DNA of 8,823 bases from an uncultured Desulfuromonadales bacterium (lineage in GTDB: Bacteria > Desulfobacterota > Desulfuromonadia > Desulfuromonadales > Geopsychrobacteraceae). The stretch lies in NCBI GenBank assembly GCA_945788205.1, contig CALZLE010000048.1:1-8823 (forward strand), in the 5' to 3' direction. The translations under genes and the position numbers were made by a program. Of this stretch, positions 1 to 5,778 are shown in pieces. The notes under the pieces were generated by a model. That model searched no databases and was not told the origin of the DNA. It worked only from the letters and a program-made list of their open reading frames with translations. Each line of letters starts with the position of its first letter. Position 1 is the stretch's first letter.

Positions 1-510
1 GAGGTGCTCAACAAGCTGCTGGATGTTTTTCCGGACATCGAGCCGGGGTGGTTGCTGACAGGGGTGATTGAAAAACAATATCCATCCGCTGAAGGGTATA
101 TTGTCCCGCCGCGCAACGAGGTTGGTGCTAAGGAAAGGGGAGGGGCGATGATCGTAAGTGAGCAGGTTGTCGATTATGTATCCTTCAGATCCGACTGGGT
201 TAGGTATACCCTGGGAATCCCGGCACATTACCTGTCACTCATTTCCGTAAAAGGTGACAGCATGGAACCGACCCTGAGCGATGGCGACCTGGTTCTGATC
301 GACCTTCGGGCCAACCGGGTGGAGGACAATGCGATTTACGTCATCCAGTCCAATGATTCCCTGCTGGTAAAGCGCATTCAACGGAAACTTGACGGCTCCA
401 TGGTGGTCCGAAGCGACAATCCCATCTATGAGACCGAAGTGTTGACCGGAGAAACCGCCGACCGGTTGGAGGTCGTCGGCCGGGTAGTCTGGACCGGCCG
501 CAAGGCCTGA
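1..510 (+). CDS. Phage-type XRE/S24 repressor, C-terminal part (5' truncated by window)
   Basis: The reading frame is open from the first base and the first visible residues (VLNKLLDVFPDIEPGWLLTG) look like the end of an XRE helix-turn-helix domain, so the true start lies upstream of the window. The rest is a LexA/CI-type S24 peptidase domain. Counting from the GTG at position 4, the catalytic Ser is in GDSMEP at residue 86 and the Lys in LLVKR at residue 123. The spacing of 37 is the same as in UmuD. Family members are DNA-binding repressors of prophages or mobile elements, inactivated by RecA-stimulated self-cleavage. No Ala-Gly or Cys-Gly cleavage pair is visible in the linker before the S24 domain, so self-cleavage may be absent or use another bond. 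The gene converges on umuC. Family assignment is firm; its target operator is not visible. Confidence 0.9.
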   Translation, partial: EVLNKLLDVFPDIEPGWLLTGVIEKQYPSAEGYIVPPRNEVGAKERGGAMIVSEQVVDYVSFRSDWVRYTLGIPAHYLSLISVKGDSMEPTLSDGDLVLIDLRANRVEDNAIYVIQSNDSLLVKRIQRKLDGSMVVRSDNPIYETEVLTGETADRLEVVGRVVWTGRKA

Positions 511-693
511 GGCAGCTTTTTCTGGCCACAACTTCATGATTCTGAATAGGCCTTGGGAAAAGAATGGTTGTTGCTTACAGCAGGGCGACTTAACGATGGA
601 GCCACTCCTAGCAGTTTTCTGTCATCGATAAACGGATGCGCGTTAAACCCCATATCGGTTGACGTGGATGTGTCATTATGTGAGTATCCCGGT
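511..693. other. Intergenic stretch between repressor and candidate small RNA
   Basis: No credible coding frame is seen. The only structure noticed on the + strand is a small possible three-way junction at 594-627: CGATG (594-598) pairs with CATCG (623-627), enclosing GAG/CTC (599-601 with 605-607) and CAG/CTG around a TTTT loop (612-614 with 619-621). The helices are short and could be chance. It may be the 3' untranslated region of the repressor mRNA, since the first terminator downstream is at 716-755. Confidence 0.3.
659..687 (+). promoter_or_regulatory. Candidate sigma70 promoter for a small RNA
   Basis: A -35 element TTGACG (659-664; 5 of 6 consensus) is followed after exactly 17 nt by GAGTAT (682-687), which keeps the important A and T of a -10. 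It is preceded by TGT, an extended -10 TGn motif. Start of transcription would fall near 693-695, directly at the first base of a G-rich hairpin that runs into a terminator. No coding start follows on this strand. Seen by eye only. Confidence 0.4.
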
Positions 694-763
694 GGGGTTC
701 CCTCCGAAAGGCCCCAAAGCCCGCTGTCACTACCTATCTACAGACAGCGGGCTTTATTATTTT
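694..763 (+). ncRNA. Candidate two-hairpin small RNA ending in an intrinsic terminator
   Basis: Two adjacent hairpins follow the candidate promoter. The first pairs TGGGG (693-697) with CCCCA (712-716), with an inner CCT/AGG helix (701-703 with 709-711). The second is the 13-bp terminator stem starting at 716, so the two helices abut. The product would be about 70 nt. I do not recognise a known family. The alternative is that this is only the terminator region of the repressor transcript. Confidence 0.35.
716..763 (+). terminator. Rho-independent terminator
   Basis: AAAGCCCGCTGTC (716-728) and GACAGCGGGCTTT (743-755) are a perfect 13-bp inverted repeat around a 14-nt loop, followed by ATTATTTT (756-763). 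The T-rich side lies after the stem on the + strand, so it ends rightward transcripts: the S24 repressor mRNA (206 nt upstream) or the candidate small RNA. The minus side lacks a T tract, so it is a poor terminator for umuC. Confidence 0.8.
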
Positions 764-865
764 GCCCATTTGGGGGTTGTTCGCGAATTTCTTAAAGCGA
801 ACCGGCTCCGGCAAATCAATCGATCCTTTTCATTCGTAACTAAATTCCCTTTTGCTCATCACCCC

Positions 866-2137
866 TCATTTGACCAGCGGTAAGTCCTCCCACCTCGTCG
901 TGTAAGCTGGTGAAAGATTCTCTCGCCTCATAAACCAGTCTTCTTTCGGTCTCTGCCCTCCGAACCAGACCTTGCCTCGACCGCTGAGATTGATCTGATC
1001 GATAGCTGTCATCAGGCTGTTGTTACTGTCCTGGGATGGGGAATCATTAAACAGGTCGAGTTGTACTTTATCCTTGCCACAGAAATCACCAAGCATGACC
1101 CCGGATTTTGCGTATCGATACCCCTCTTTCCAGATCGAATCGAACAGGTCGGTTGCAGCTTTGAGGATGGTTCTGGTATCCGATGCCGGGGTGGAGAGCC
1201 TGGCGGTTGCGGAGTTCGAATAGCTGGGCTCGCTTGCATTGAACATGCTGGTACGGATAACCACGTTCACAACACTGCAGACCTGTCCTTCGCCCCTCAG
1301 GCGTTCGGCGGCCCGGGAGGCAAATTCACAGATGGTTTCACGCATCGGTTCATATTCGGTTATCCGGTCGGCAAAGGACCTTGAGCACATCAGCTGCTTT
1401 TTGGAGGTGGGGCTATCCTCTGGCGAGAAACGGACCTCGCCGTTTAGCTCCTCGATCGTTTTCACCATGCCGATGGAAAAGAGTCGCTGCGCTCTGGTCT
1501 TATCCATCTGAGCCAACTGCAGAACAGTTTTGATGCCGAGCCGCTTCAGTTTTTCGGTACTCTTACGCCCGACACCCCAAACTTCTTCGACGGGGGTAAG
1601 CTCCATCAACTTCCGTTGTCGCTGTGGGGCAGTCAGATCGACGATGCCGAAAGTTGCCACATACTTCTTCGCCGCATAGTTCGCAAGCTTGGCCAATGTC
1701 TTCGTTGGTGCCATGCCGATGCAGACCGGAACACCGATATGCTGGCGGACAGCCAGCTGAACTTTTTGCGCATATTTTTCCAGCGATCCCATCTGCTCGA
1801 AGCCGGTCAGGTTGAGGAAGGCCTCATCAATTGAATAGACCTCAATCTGTGGGGCCAGTGACTCCAGGGTCGCCATGACTCTAGACGAGATATCACCATA
1901 AAGAGCGTAATTGGAGGAAAAGACCTTGATGTCGTGTTGTTTGATCAATCCTTCAATCTTGAACGCCGGAACCGCCATCTTTATTCCCAGGGCCTTCGCC
2001 TCCGGACTCCTGGCGACGACGCAACCATCGTTATTTGAAAGGACAATAATTGGGGCGGCTTTTAGGGAGGGATCGAACAACCTTTCACAACTTGCGTAAA
2101 AGTTATTGCAGTCAACCAGGGCAAAGACTGAACTCAT
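866..2137 (-). CDS. umuC: DNA polymerase V catalytic subunit UmuC (Y-family translesion polymerase)
   Basis: The 423-aa product is almost the length of E. coli UmuC (422). With UmuD'2 it forms polymerase V, which copies past DNA lesions during the SOS response. Catalytic carboxylates are visible as D9 (motif VDCNNFYASCE) and D104-E105 (YSIDEAFL). Y14 is at the steric-gate position. The helix-hairpin-helix part of the thumb is around residues 183-209 (VEEVWGVGRKSTEKLKRLG). QLDLF at 359-363 is a beta-clamp binding motif just before the C-terminal tail. The ATG overlaps the umuD stop (ATGA, 2134-2137), implying translational coupling. The gene appears intact. Confidence 0.97.
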   Translation of the reverse strand: MSSVFALVDCNNFYASCERLFDPSLKAAPIIVLSNNDGCVVARSPEAKALGIKMAVPAFKIEGLIKQHDIKVFSSNYALYGDISSRVMATLESLAPQIEVYSIDEAFLNLTGFEQMGSLEKYAQKVQLAVRQHIGVPVCIGMAPTKTLAKLANYAAKKYVATFGIVDLTAPQRQRKLMELTPVEEVWGVGRKSTEKLKRLGIKTVLQLAQMDKTRAQRLFSIGMVKTIEELNGEVRFSPEDSPTSKKQLMCSRSFADRITEYEPMRETICEFASRAAERLRGEGQVCSVVNVVIRTSMFNASEPSYSNSATARLSTPASDTRTILKAATDLFDSIWKEGYRYAKSGVMLGDFCGKDKVQLDLFNDSPSQDSNNSLMTAIDQINLSGRGKVWFGGQRPKEDWFMRRENLSPAYTTRWEDLPLVK

Positions 2138-2562
2138 AGATTTTTAAGCGAGTGAACGGCGGTTGTTGCTACGCCGAATATTTCTATATCTGTTCCCTCG
2201 GGAATCTCGACGGCAGAGTATTTGGGGTTCATCGGGACCAATCGCAATTTGGGTTTCATTTCTAGCTTTTTAACCGTCAGCTCTCCATTCAAAGCAGCAA
2301 TCACGATGTCACCATGCTTGGCCGTCAGTGAACGGTCAACAACCAGCACGTCACCCGGGAAAATTCCGGCCTCAATCATAGAGTCCCCTTGCGCACGAAC
2401 GAAATATGTCGCAGCCGGGTGTTTTACGCAGAGATCGTTTAAATCAAGTCGGGACTCACAGTAATCGGTTGCAGGACTTGGGAAACCTGCCGCGACCGAT
2501 TCTGTGAACATTGGCATCTTAGCAGCACCATTTTCCCGGTGGGCTTGTCGTTTTTCTGTCAC
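2134..2562 (-). CDS. umuD: UmuD, self-cleaving subunit of DNA polymerase V
   Basis: This S24 protein, after RecA-assisted self-cleavage to UmuD', activates UmuC. I choose the GTG start at 2562: AGGAGAG lies 6 nt upstream, and the 142-aa product puts the Ala-Gly cleavage pair (AAGFPSP) at 25-26, Ser in GDSM at 61 and Lys in TVKKL at 98. These are one or two residues from the E. coli positions (24-25, 60, 97). A longer frame from TTG at 2622 would add 20 residues with no homology to UmuD and no good ribosome binding site. UmuD stop and UmuC start overlap. Residues after the cleavage site (FPSPATDY, then HPAATYFVRAQGDSM) closely follow classical UmuD. No gene disruption is seen. Confidence 0.96.
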   Translation of the reverse strand: MTEKRQAHRENGAAKMPMFTESVAAGFPSPATDYCESRLDLNDLCVKHPAATYFVRAQGDSMIEAGIFPGDVLVVDRSLTAKHGDIVIAALNGELTVKKLEMKPKLRLVPMNPKYSAVEIPEGTDIEIFGVATTAVHSLKNL

Positions 2563-2568
2563 TGATGT

Positions 2569-2575
2569 CTCTCCT
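2569..2575 (-). promoter_or_regulatory. Ribosome binding site that fixes the umuD start
   Basis: AGGAGAG on the minus strand, 6 nt before the GTG at 2562, is the only strong Shine-Dalgarno sequence near the N-terminus. It supports the 142-aa form over the 162-aa TTG form. Confidence 0.8.
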
Positions 2576-2605
2576 GTTTTTTCGGGAGTATAACCCAAGA
2601 CAGGA
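2572..2605 (-). promoter_or_regulatory. Candidate umuDC promoter/operator
   Basis: On the minus strand TATACT (2587-2592) is a good -10, but no decent -35 lies 16-18 nt upstream. It sits between TCCTGT and ACAGGA, a perfect 6-bp inverted repeat (2600-2605 and 2572-2577, spacer 22 nt). A smaller GGG/CCC pair also brackets the -10. CTGT...ACAG is the half-site pair of gamma-proteobacterial LexA boxes, but there the spacer is 8, so this is not a canonical LexA box. SOS control is expected from the family, yet the operator is not convincingly identified. Confidence 0.3.
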
Positions 2606-2751
2606 TGATCCGTATTCGGCAATTTGCATCGTTGGGAGTTTCGCTGAAGGAGCGGGGCAAATTGGATTTGTTGAGGAGAGAGGAAGGGGTTTTGAAGTGA
2701 TCGCCATTTGGTAAATTCAAGCTATCGGTAAAAAACATGGAAAACATTGTT
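2606..2751. other. Gap upstream of umuDC
   Basis: No coding frame with start signals and no clear hairpin was found. Two copies of GGTAAA (2710-2715 and 2726-2731) are seen, of unknown meaning. Regulatory sequence for umuDC may lie here. Confidence 0.25.
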
Positions 2752-3134
2752 GGCGGGAGCCGCCCCGCCAGGCGATTTACCTTTCTTGCTCGGCCAAGCA
2801 AAGTCATCAAAAGAAGGCCGCCCCACACAAGGTGAACCATTCGGTTAATCACAGCTCTTACTTCTGATCCTTTTGACCCCTGCCTGCGTTTGGATTATTT
2901 GACGTAAGCTTTGGCTAAGCCTTCATCTTCGCCGCCTTGTCGGAAGCCAAAATTTCTTAGAACCCATTCACCGGGTTAACCGAATGGGTCACCAGCCTCC
3001 TTCGGGGTTCCCTCACCGCGGAAATTTCCAACTAGCAAGGATACGAAAGCTCGCTTCGCTCAGACATCTGTCCCTGGGCTGCCAGATGAAAATCTCCTGT
3101 GTTGGGCGGTACTCGCATGGGGAAAAGGGGAGAT
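2752..3134. repeat. Interspersed GC-rich structured repeat, copy A (interrupted)
   Basis: It opens with the hairpin GGCGGG-agccgc-CCCGCC (2752-2769). A 45-base block (2782-2826) is identical to 8411-8455 in copy B. After an interruption at about 2831-2993, similarity to copy B resumes: CTTCGGGGTTCCCT against CTGCGGGGTTTCCT, then CTCGCTTCGCTCAGACAT (3050-3067) against CTCGCTTCGCTCGGACAT, then GAAAATCTCCT and the tail GGCGGTACTCG. The element is non-coding; apparent frames in it are by-products. It lies in the divergent region between umuD and fic. Confidence 0.8.
2831..2993. mobile_element. 163-bp MITE-like insert with 18-bp terminal inverted repeats
   Basis: GGTGAACCATTCGGTTAA (2831-2848) and TTAACCGAATGGGTCACC (2976-2993) are inverted repeats with one mismatch in 18. 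The segment between them has no counterpart in copy B, which continues directly from GGCCGCCCCAC to the CGGGG hairpin. Internally TTTGGCT (2910-2916) and AGCCAAA (2945-2951) form another inverted repeat, so much of the insert can fold. No gene fits. No target-site duplication is apparent at the borders, so transposition is inferred from the ends and the interruption, not proven. Confidence 0.5.
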
Positions 3135-3167
3135 GGTAAAAAATAGGAATTTGCGGATGTTTATGTG

Positions 3168-3213
3168 AGCCGCCTGAGGCATTGGTAAATGCTTCCTGAT
3201 GAGGCAGTCGGCT
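3168..3213. repeat. Imperfect palindrome upstream of the fic promoter
   Basis: AGCCG (3168-3172) pairs with CGGCT (3209-3213), CCT (3173-3175) with AGG (3202-3204), and an inner hairpin pairs GCATT (3179-3183) with AATGC (3188-3192) around GGTA. It ends at the first base of the putative fic -35, so it could be a regulator site or a cruciform boundary. The remote ATG at 3189 lies inside it, one reason not to use that ATG as the fic start. Confidence 0.35.
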
Positions 3214-3241
3214 TGCAAATGAAGCGATTATGGTGCACAAT
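3213..3241 (+). promoter_or_regulatory. Candidate fic promoter
   Basis: TTGCAA (3213-3218) and CACAAT (3236-3241) are separated by 17 nt and match 4 of 6 consensus bases each. Transcription would start near 3248, leaving a leader of about 16 nt that carries the GGAG ribosome binding site (3255-3258), 5 nt before the GTG start. Palindromes cover the spacer, the -10 and the start region. Confidence 0.45.
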
Positions 3242-3247
3242 CGCTTC
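3221..3247. promoter_or_regulatory. Candidate operator overlapping the fic promoter
   Basis: GAAGCGATT (3221-3229) and AATCGCTTC (3239-3247) form a perfect 9-bp inverted repeat with a 9-nt spacer. It lies between the -35 and the start point and covers the -10. A third related half-site, GAGCGATTG, follows at 3256-3264. A natural binder would be the C-terminal winged helix of the Fic protein itself, which is inference. Confidence 0.5.
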
Positions 3248-3264
3248 TAAAAGTGGAGCGATTG
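3238..3264 (+). repeat. Upstream copy of fic-flanking palindromic motif
   Basis: CAATCGC (3238-3244), 13-nt spacer ending AAAGTGGA, GCGATTG (3258-3264). The same layout recurs after the gene at 4429-4455, in the same orientation, with 13-nt spacing and the same AAAGTGGA. This copy also contains the ribosome binding site (GGAG) and the first base of the start codon. Confidence 0.7.
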
Positions 3265-4400
3265 TGGTTGAGAACACGAGGAAATATCTTTGGCAGCACT
3301 CTAGCTGGACAGACTTTCAATGGGACAGTTCTGCTCTCCTGGAAGTTCATGGCCATTGCCGTTTTGAGCAGGGATTGCTTCGAGCGCAGGTTGAGGCTCT
3401 GGGCCTTGAGGAGCGGTTAGAGGCTCAGGCCGAAGTTTTGGTCGAAGAGGCGCTAAAGACTTCGGCGATCGAAGGAGAAATCCTCGATCCACAGCAGGTG
3501 CGCTCTTCAGTCGCAAGACGTCTGGGGTTGCCAGATGCCGGCTTACGTCAGCCAGAACGGACGGTTGAAGGGCTTGTAGATATTCTTCTTGATGCGACAC
3601 AATACCATGATGCCCCGTTAACCGCAGATCGGCTGAAAGGGTGGCAGGCGGCACTCTTTCCCACCGGCTACTCAGGGATGTATAAAATCATTACTGGCGA
3701 TTGGCGCCAGGATGTTATGCAGGTTGTTTCCGGCCCCGTCGGTCGAGAGAAAGTCCATTATGAGGCGCCACGAGCGGACCAACTTGATCAGCAAGTGCAG
3801 ACGCTGCTCGGTTGGTGGAACGCGCCGCCAAAAGGGCTAGATGGCCTGCTTCGGGCGGGTATTGCGCATCTTTGGTTAGTGACACTGCACCCTTTCGACG
3901 ATGGTAATGGCAGGGTCGGACGAACCTTGGCAGAGATGGCCCTGGCTGCGGACGAACAACTGGCGACGCGCTATTACAGTCTGTCCGGGCAAATCATGGC
4001 AGAACGTGACGTATACTATGACGCGCTGCAAACTGCGCAGCAAGGTTCCGGCGACATCACCGAGTGGCTTCAGTGGTTCATGGCTTGTTTGTGCCGGTCT
4101 ATGCAGAATTCGCGGGACCTGATCGGCCGGGTTCTGCGAAAAGCTCATTTCTGGCAGCAGGTCAGAAAAATCAGCCTGAACCCCCGTCAGCAAAAAGCCC
4201 TTAATAAGCTACTCGATGCTGGAGAGGACGGATTTGAGGGAGGCCTGAACAACAATAAGTATTGCAACCTGACCAAAACCAACCGGACGACTGCGTTTCG
4301 GGATCTGGCCGATCTGGTTGAGAAAGGCCTGCTAGTGCCGCGCGAAGCCAAGGGGCGCAGTGTCAGTTATGACCTTAATTGGAGGTTTGCAGAGACGTGA
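3264..4400 (+). CDS. Class II Fic family protein (DUF4172-type N-terminus, Fic domain, winged helix)
   Basis: Fic proteins usually transfer AMP from ATP to a target protein hydroxyl and can also reverse it. The core motif HPFDDGNGRVGR (residues 209-220, counted from the GTG) is complete, including the catalytic His and the phosphate-binding Gly-Asn-Gly-Arg. TSAIEG (66-71) matches the (S/T)xxxE(G/N) inhibitory helix on the N-terminal side, so it is class II. The N-terminus (KYLWQHSSWTDFQWD) matches the DUF4172 domain of such proteins. The last 70 residues look like a winged helix (KTNRTTAFRDLADLVEKGLL). I choose GTG at 3264 (378 aa): GGAG is 5 nt upstream and the DUF4172 motif then starts near residue 8. 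The ATG at 3189 would add 25 unrelated residues across the promoter. No antitoxin partner is adjacent. The target is unknown. Confidence 0.93.
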   Translation: MVENTRKYLWQHSSWTDFQWDSSALLEVHGHCRFEQGLLRAQVEALGLEERLEAQAEVLVEEALKTSAIEGEILDPQQVRSSVARRLGLPDAGLRQPERTVEGLVDILLDATQYHDAPLTADRLKGWQAALFPTGYSGMYKIITGDWRQDVMQVVSGPVGREKVHYEAPRADQLDQQVQTLLGWWNAPPKGLDGLLRAGIAHLWLVTLHPFDDGNGRVGRTLAEMALAADEQLATRYYSLSGQIMAERDVYYDALQTAQQGSGDITEWLQWFMACLCRSMQNSRDLIGRVLRKAHFWQQVRKISLNPRQQKALNKLLDAGEDGFEGGLNNNKYCNLTKTNRTTAFRDLADLVEKGLLVPREAKGRSVSYDLNWRFAET

Positions 4401-4428
4401 AAGGGGAGTATGAGGCGGAAGGTGGGCA

Positions 4429-4455
4429 TATTCGCATCATAAAGTGGAGCGAATA
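4429..4455 (+). repeat. Downstream copy of fic-flanking palindromic motif
   Basis: TATTCGC (4429-4435), 13-nt spacer ending AAAGTGGA, GCGAATA (4449-4455), 29 nt after the fic stop. It matches the upstream copy in layout and in 23 of the 29 bases aligned from GCA (3235/4426). The arm differences are compensatory (AATCGC/GCGATT against ATTCGC/GCGAAT). No gene starts just after it, so a plain operator role is hard to assign. Confidence 0.65.
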
Positions 4456-4491
4456 GATGGTTTCAGAAGATGACGAACAGGAATCAGATTC

Positions 4492-4521
4492 GGCGGGAGT
4501 CGCCCCGCCAGGCGAATGATT
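4492..4521. repeat. Truncated copy of the GC-rich structured repeat (C1)
   Basis: GGCGGG-agtcgc-CCCGCC (4492-4509) plus AGGCGAATGATTCTT follows the start of copy B (GGCGAATGACTTTTCTT) and then diverges. The nine bases before it (AATCAGATT, 4482-4490) also occur just upstream of copy B. Only the leading hairpin survives. Confidence 0.65.
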
Positions 4522-4560
4522 CTTATCGTGGACTAAAAACGTTAAAGACAAAATAAGTTC

Positions 4561-4770
4561 AAAGGGTTGCGCCCCTTTTCGGCACCTTCATTTCATTATT
4601 TGCGTAAAGAAACAAAGCAAAAAAAGCGCACCCCGCTCCTTGCCCAACAGGCCCACCGGGTTCCCTGCGCTGTACGGACATTTTGGGGCCAAGCAAAAAC
4701 TCGCTTTGCTCGAACAGTTGTTCGGCTGTCTCCCAAAATGCCCGTTTCACTCCGGCAGCGTCACAGGGGG
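4561..4770. repeat. GC-rich structured repeat, divergent copy C2
   Basis: It begins with AAAGGG-ttgcgc-CCCTTT (4561-4578), the same 6-bp stem and 6-nt loop layout as copies A, B and C1 but a different stem. Inside are ACCGGGTTCCCTGCGCT and CTCGCTTTGCTCGAACA (4710-4726), the latter close to the CTCGCTTCGCTC block in A and B. The sequence resembles proteobacterial dispersed repeats I remember around AACAAAGCAAA-type segments. Short open frames here are not genes. Confidence 0.6.
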
Positions 4771-4809
4771 TAGAAAGACAGGGGCGAAAAATCCAGACCT
4801 ACAAAATGA

Positions 4810-5010
4810 CGGGTTGCATCCCGCCTGCCGTCGCAGTTTTTGTGGAAGCGGCAACAAGAAGTACGCAAAAATGGTTTTCCATTGTTCGCCGGCGCCAAGG
4901 CTATGGCGGGAAAGCTGAGGACGGCTTCTTTTGGGCCCGTTCGATGACCCTGTTGGGCGGTGGTTGAGGTGGCGCCGGCGGCGCTTCGTGGTGAAGACGC
5001 GTGCCCTTGC
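4810..5010. repeat. Probable repeat element D and unassigned GC-rich DNA
   Basis: CGGG-ttgcat-CCCG (4810-4823) again has a 6-nt loop. Downstream GCGCC-ggc-GGCGC (around 4971-4983) is another small hairpin. The stretch resembles dispersed repeats by composition, but there is no second copy in this window, so its extent is a guess. A 177-codon minus-strand frame through here is rejected as coding. From 5011 to 5134 I see nothing recognisable, including no clear terminator for the operon that ends at 5135. Confidence 0.35.
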
Positions 5011-5134
5011 GGGAATTGTTTGGTGATGTGGGCTATTCTCAGAAATATGCGAGAATCGAACTCGAACGTCGTGATAACCTCGATTTCGACTTGGCTCGTG
5101 ATTCACGCCAAAAACCATCCGAGACCCTAGCCGC

Positions 5135-5743
5135 TCAACTTCGGATAGGCCCTCTAAACAATTCCACAAGTTGCTCCAAGGCACGCTCGTCGACGCGCAA
5201 CCTCGGGGGCGGCCCACATTCGATGTACTTGTCAGTGATGCATCGATCGCGGTCTGGACCTGGGGGATGGAACGCTTCACATTCGGCCTTCCCGCGCGCC
5301 CGACACTCCGTCCAAGCCAAGCCGTCCAAGAGGTTCAGCATGACATCCAGCCTGGAAAAGGGAGTCACAATTTCCTTCCAGGGAACAGAAGGAATCGGTC
5401 CTCTGACTGACTGCCCAAATGCAGAGGTTACGATGAACGCAGGGATGAGGGCGTTGGTTACTTTTCCCTTGAGACTTGCGGTCGTGATCGCGGTTGGTTT
5501 TACGTGGAGCGTCAGGCGGTCCCTGGTGGACTCTCTTCCCTTTCTAACCTCGTGCTTGACAACATCATCCACTGCTATTTCGACAACCAGGTCTCCATTC
5601 GCCTCGCTAGATAAAACAAGGATGCAATTCTTTGGATCCGGCGACTTTTTTAAAATTCCAGTGATCGGTATGGCATCCAGCTTCTTAGGATCAAATTCAT
5701 AGTTTCCGGCCCGGTCCACTATTTCTCTGAAATCAGAAGTCAT
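5135..5743 (-). CDS. Hypothetical 202-aa protein with four-cysteine CX7C-X12-CX7C segment
   Basis: I cannot name this protein. It has no signal peptide or membrane segment. The first two thirds (around residues 20-110) look beta-rich (CILVLSSEANGDLVVEIAVDD, DRLTLHVKPTAITTAS). Residues 133-176 are likely helical and carry C147, C155, C168 and C176 in a CX7C, 12-residue, CX7C pattern, suggestive of a disulfide-braced helical hairpin or a metal site. It is the last gene of the operon: 35 nt after the lipoprotein stop, with GAAGGT 7 nt before its ATG. A longer open frame on the opposite strand is its shadow. If cysteines pair as disulfides, export would be needed, which the N-terminus does not show. 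Confidence 0.7.
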   Translation of the reverse strand: MTSDFREIVDRAGNYEFDPKKLDAIPITGILKKSPDPKNCILVLSSEANGDLVVEIAVDDVVKHEVRKGRESTRDRLTLHVKPTAITTASLKGKVTNALIPAFIVTSAFGQSVRGPIPSVPWKEIVTPFSRLDVMLNLLDGLAWTECRARGKAECEAFHPPGPDRDRCITDKYIECGPPPRLRVDERALEQLVELFRGPIRS

Positions 5744-5778
5744 AATTTTTACCTTCTCAGTTTGTTTAATGGTGTTTA

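Noticed and set aside
794..820. Possible terminator of umuC (CCGGCTCCGG, minus strand)
   Set aside because: The short GC palindrome lacks a T tract on the minus strand and the stem is only 4 bp around a 2-nt loop.
1012..1511. Several plus-strand frames of 67-107 codons inside umuC
   Set aside because: They are shadows of the intact umuC gene on the other strand.
2584..2603. LexA box of Geobacter type (GGTT...ACC) before umuD
   Set aside because: GGTT is present, but the central C/G positions and the ACC half-site do not match.
2563..2622. TTG start giving a 162-aa UmuD
   Set aside because: The GTG at 2562 has a strong ribosome site and restores E. coli-like positions of the cleavage site and catalytic residues.
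3189..3263. Upstream ATG extension of the fic gene
   Set aside because: It would translate the promoter and operators, has no ribosome site, and adds 25 residues before the DUF4172 motif.
4561..4967. Plus-strand frames of 68-94 codons
   Set aside because: They lie in the structured repeats C2 and D, overlap each other in different frames and have no start signals.
4747..5280. 177-codon minus-strand open frame
   Set aside because: It runs through repeat DNA and then out of frame across the end of the 5135-5743 gene. It has no ribosome site of note and an Arg/His/Ser/Pro-rich translation typical of translated repeats.
5001..5702. 233-codon plus-strand open frame opposite the four-cysteine protein
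   Set aside because: The minus-strand gene has a Shine-Dalgarno site, operon spacing and a protein-like composition. The plus-strand translation is low-complexity and Ser/Arg-rich.
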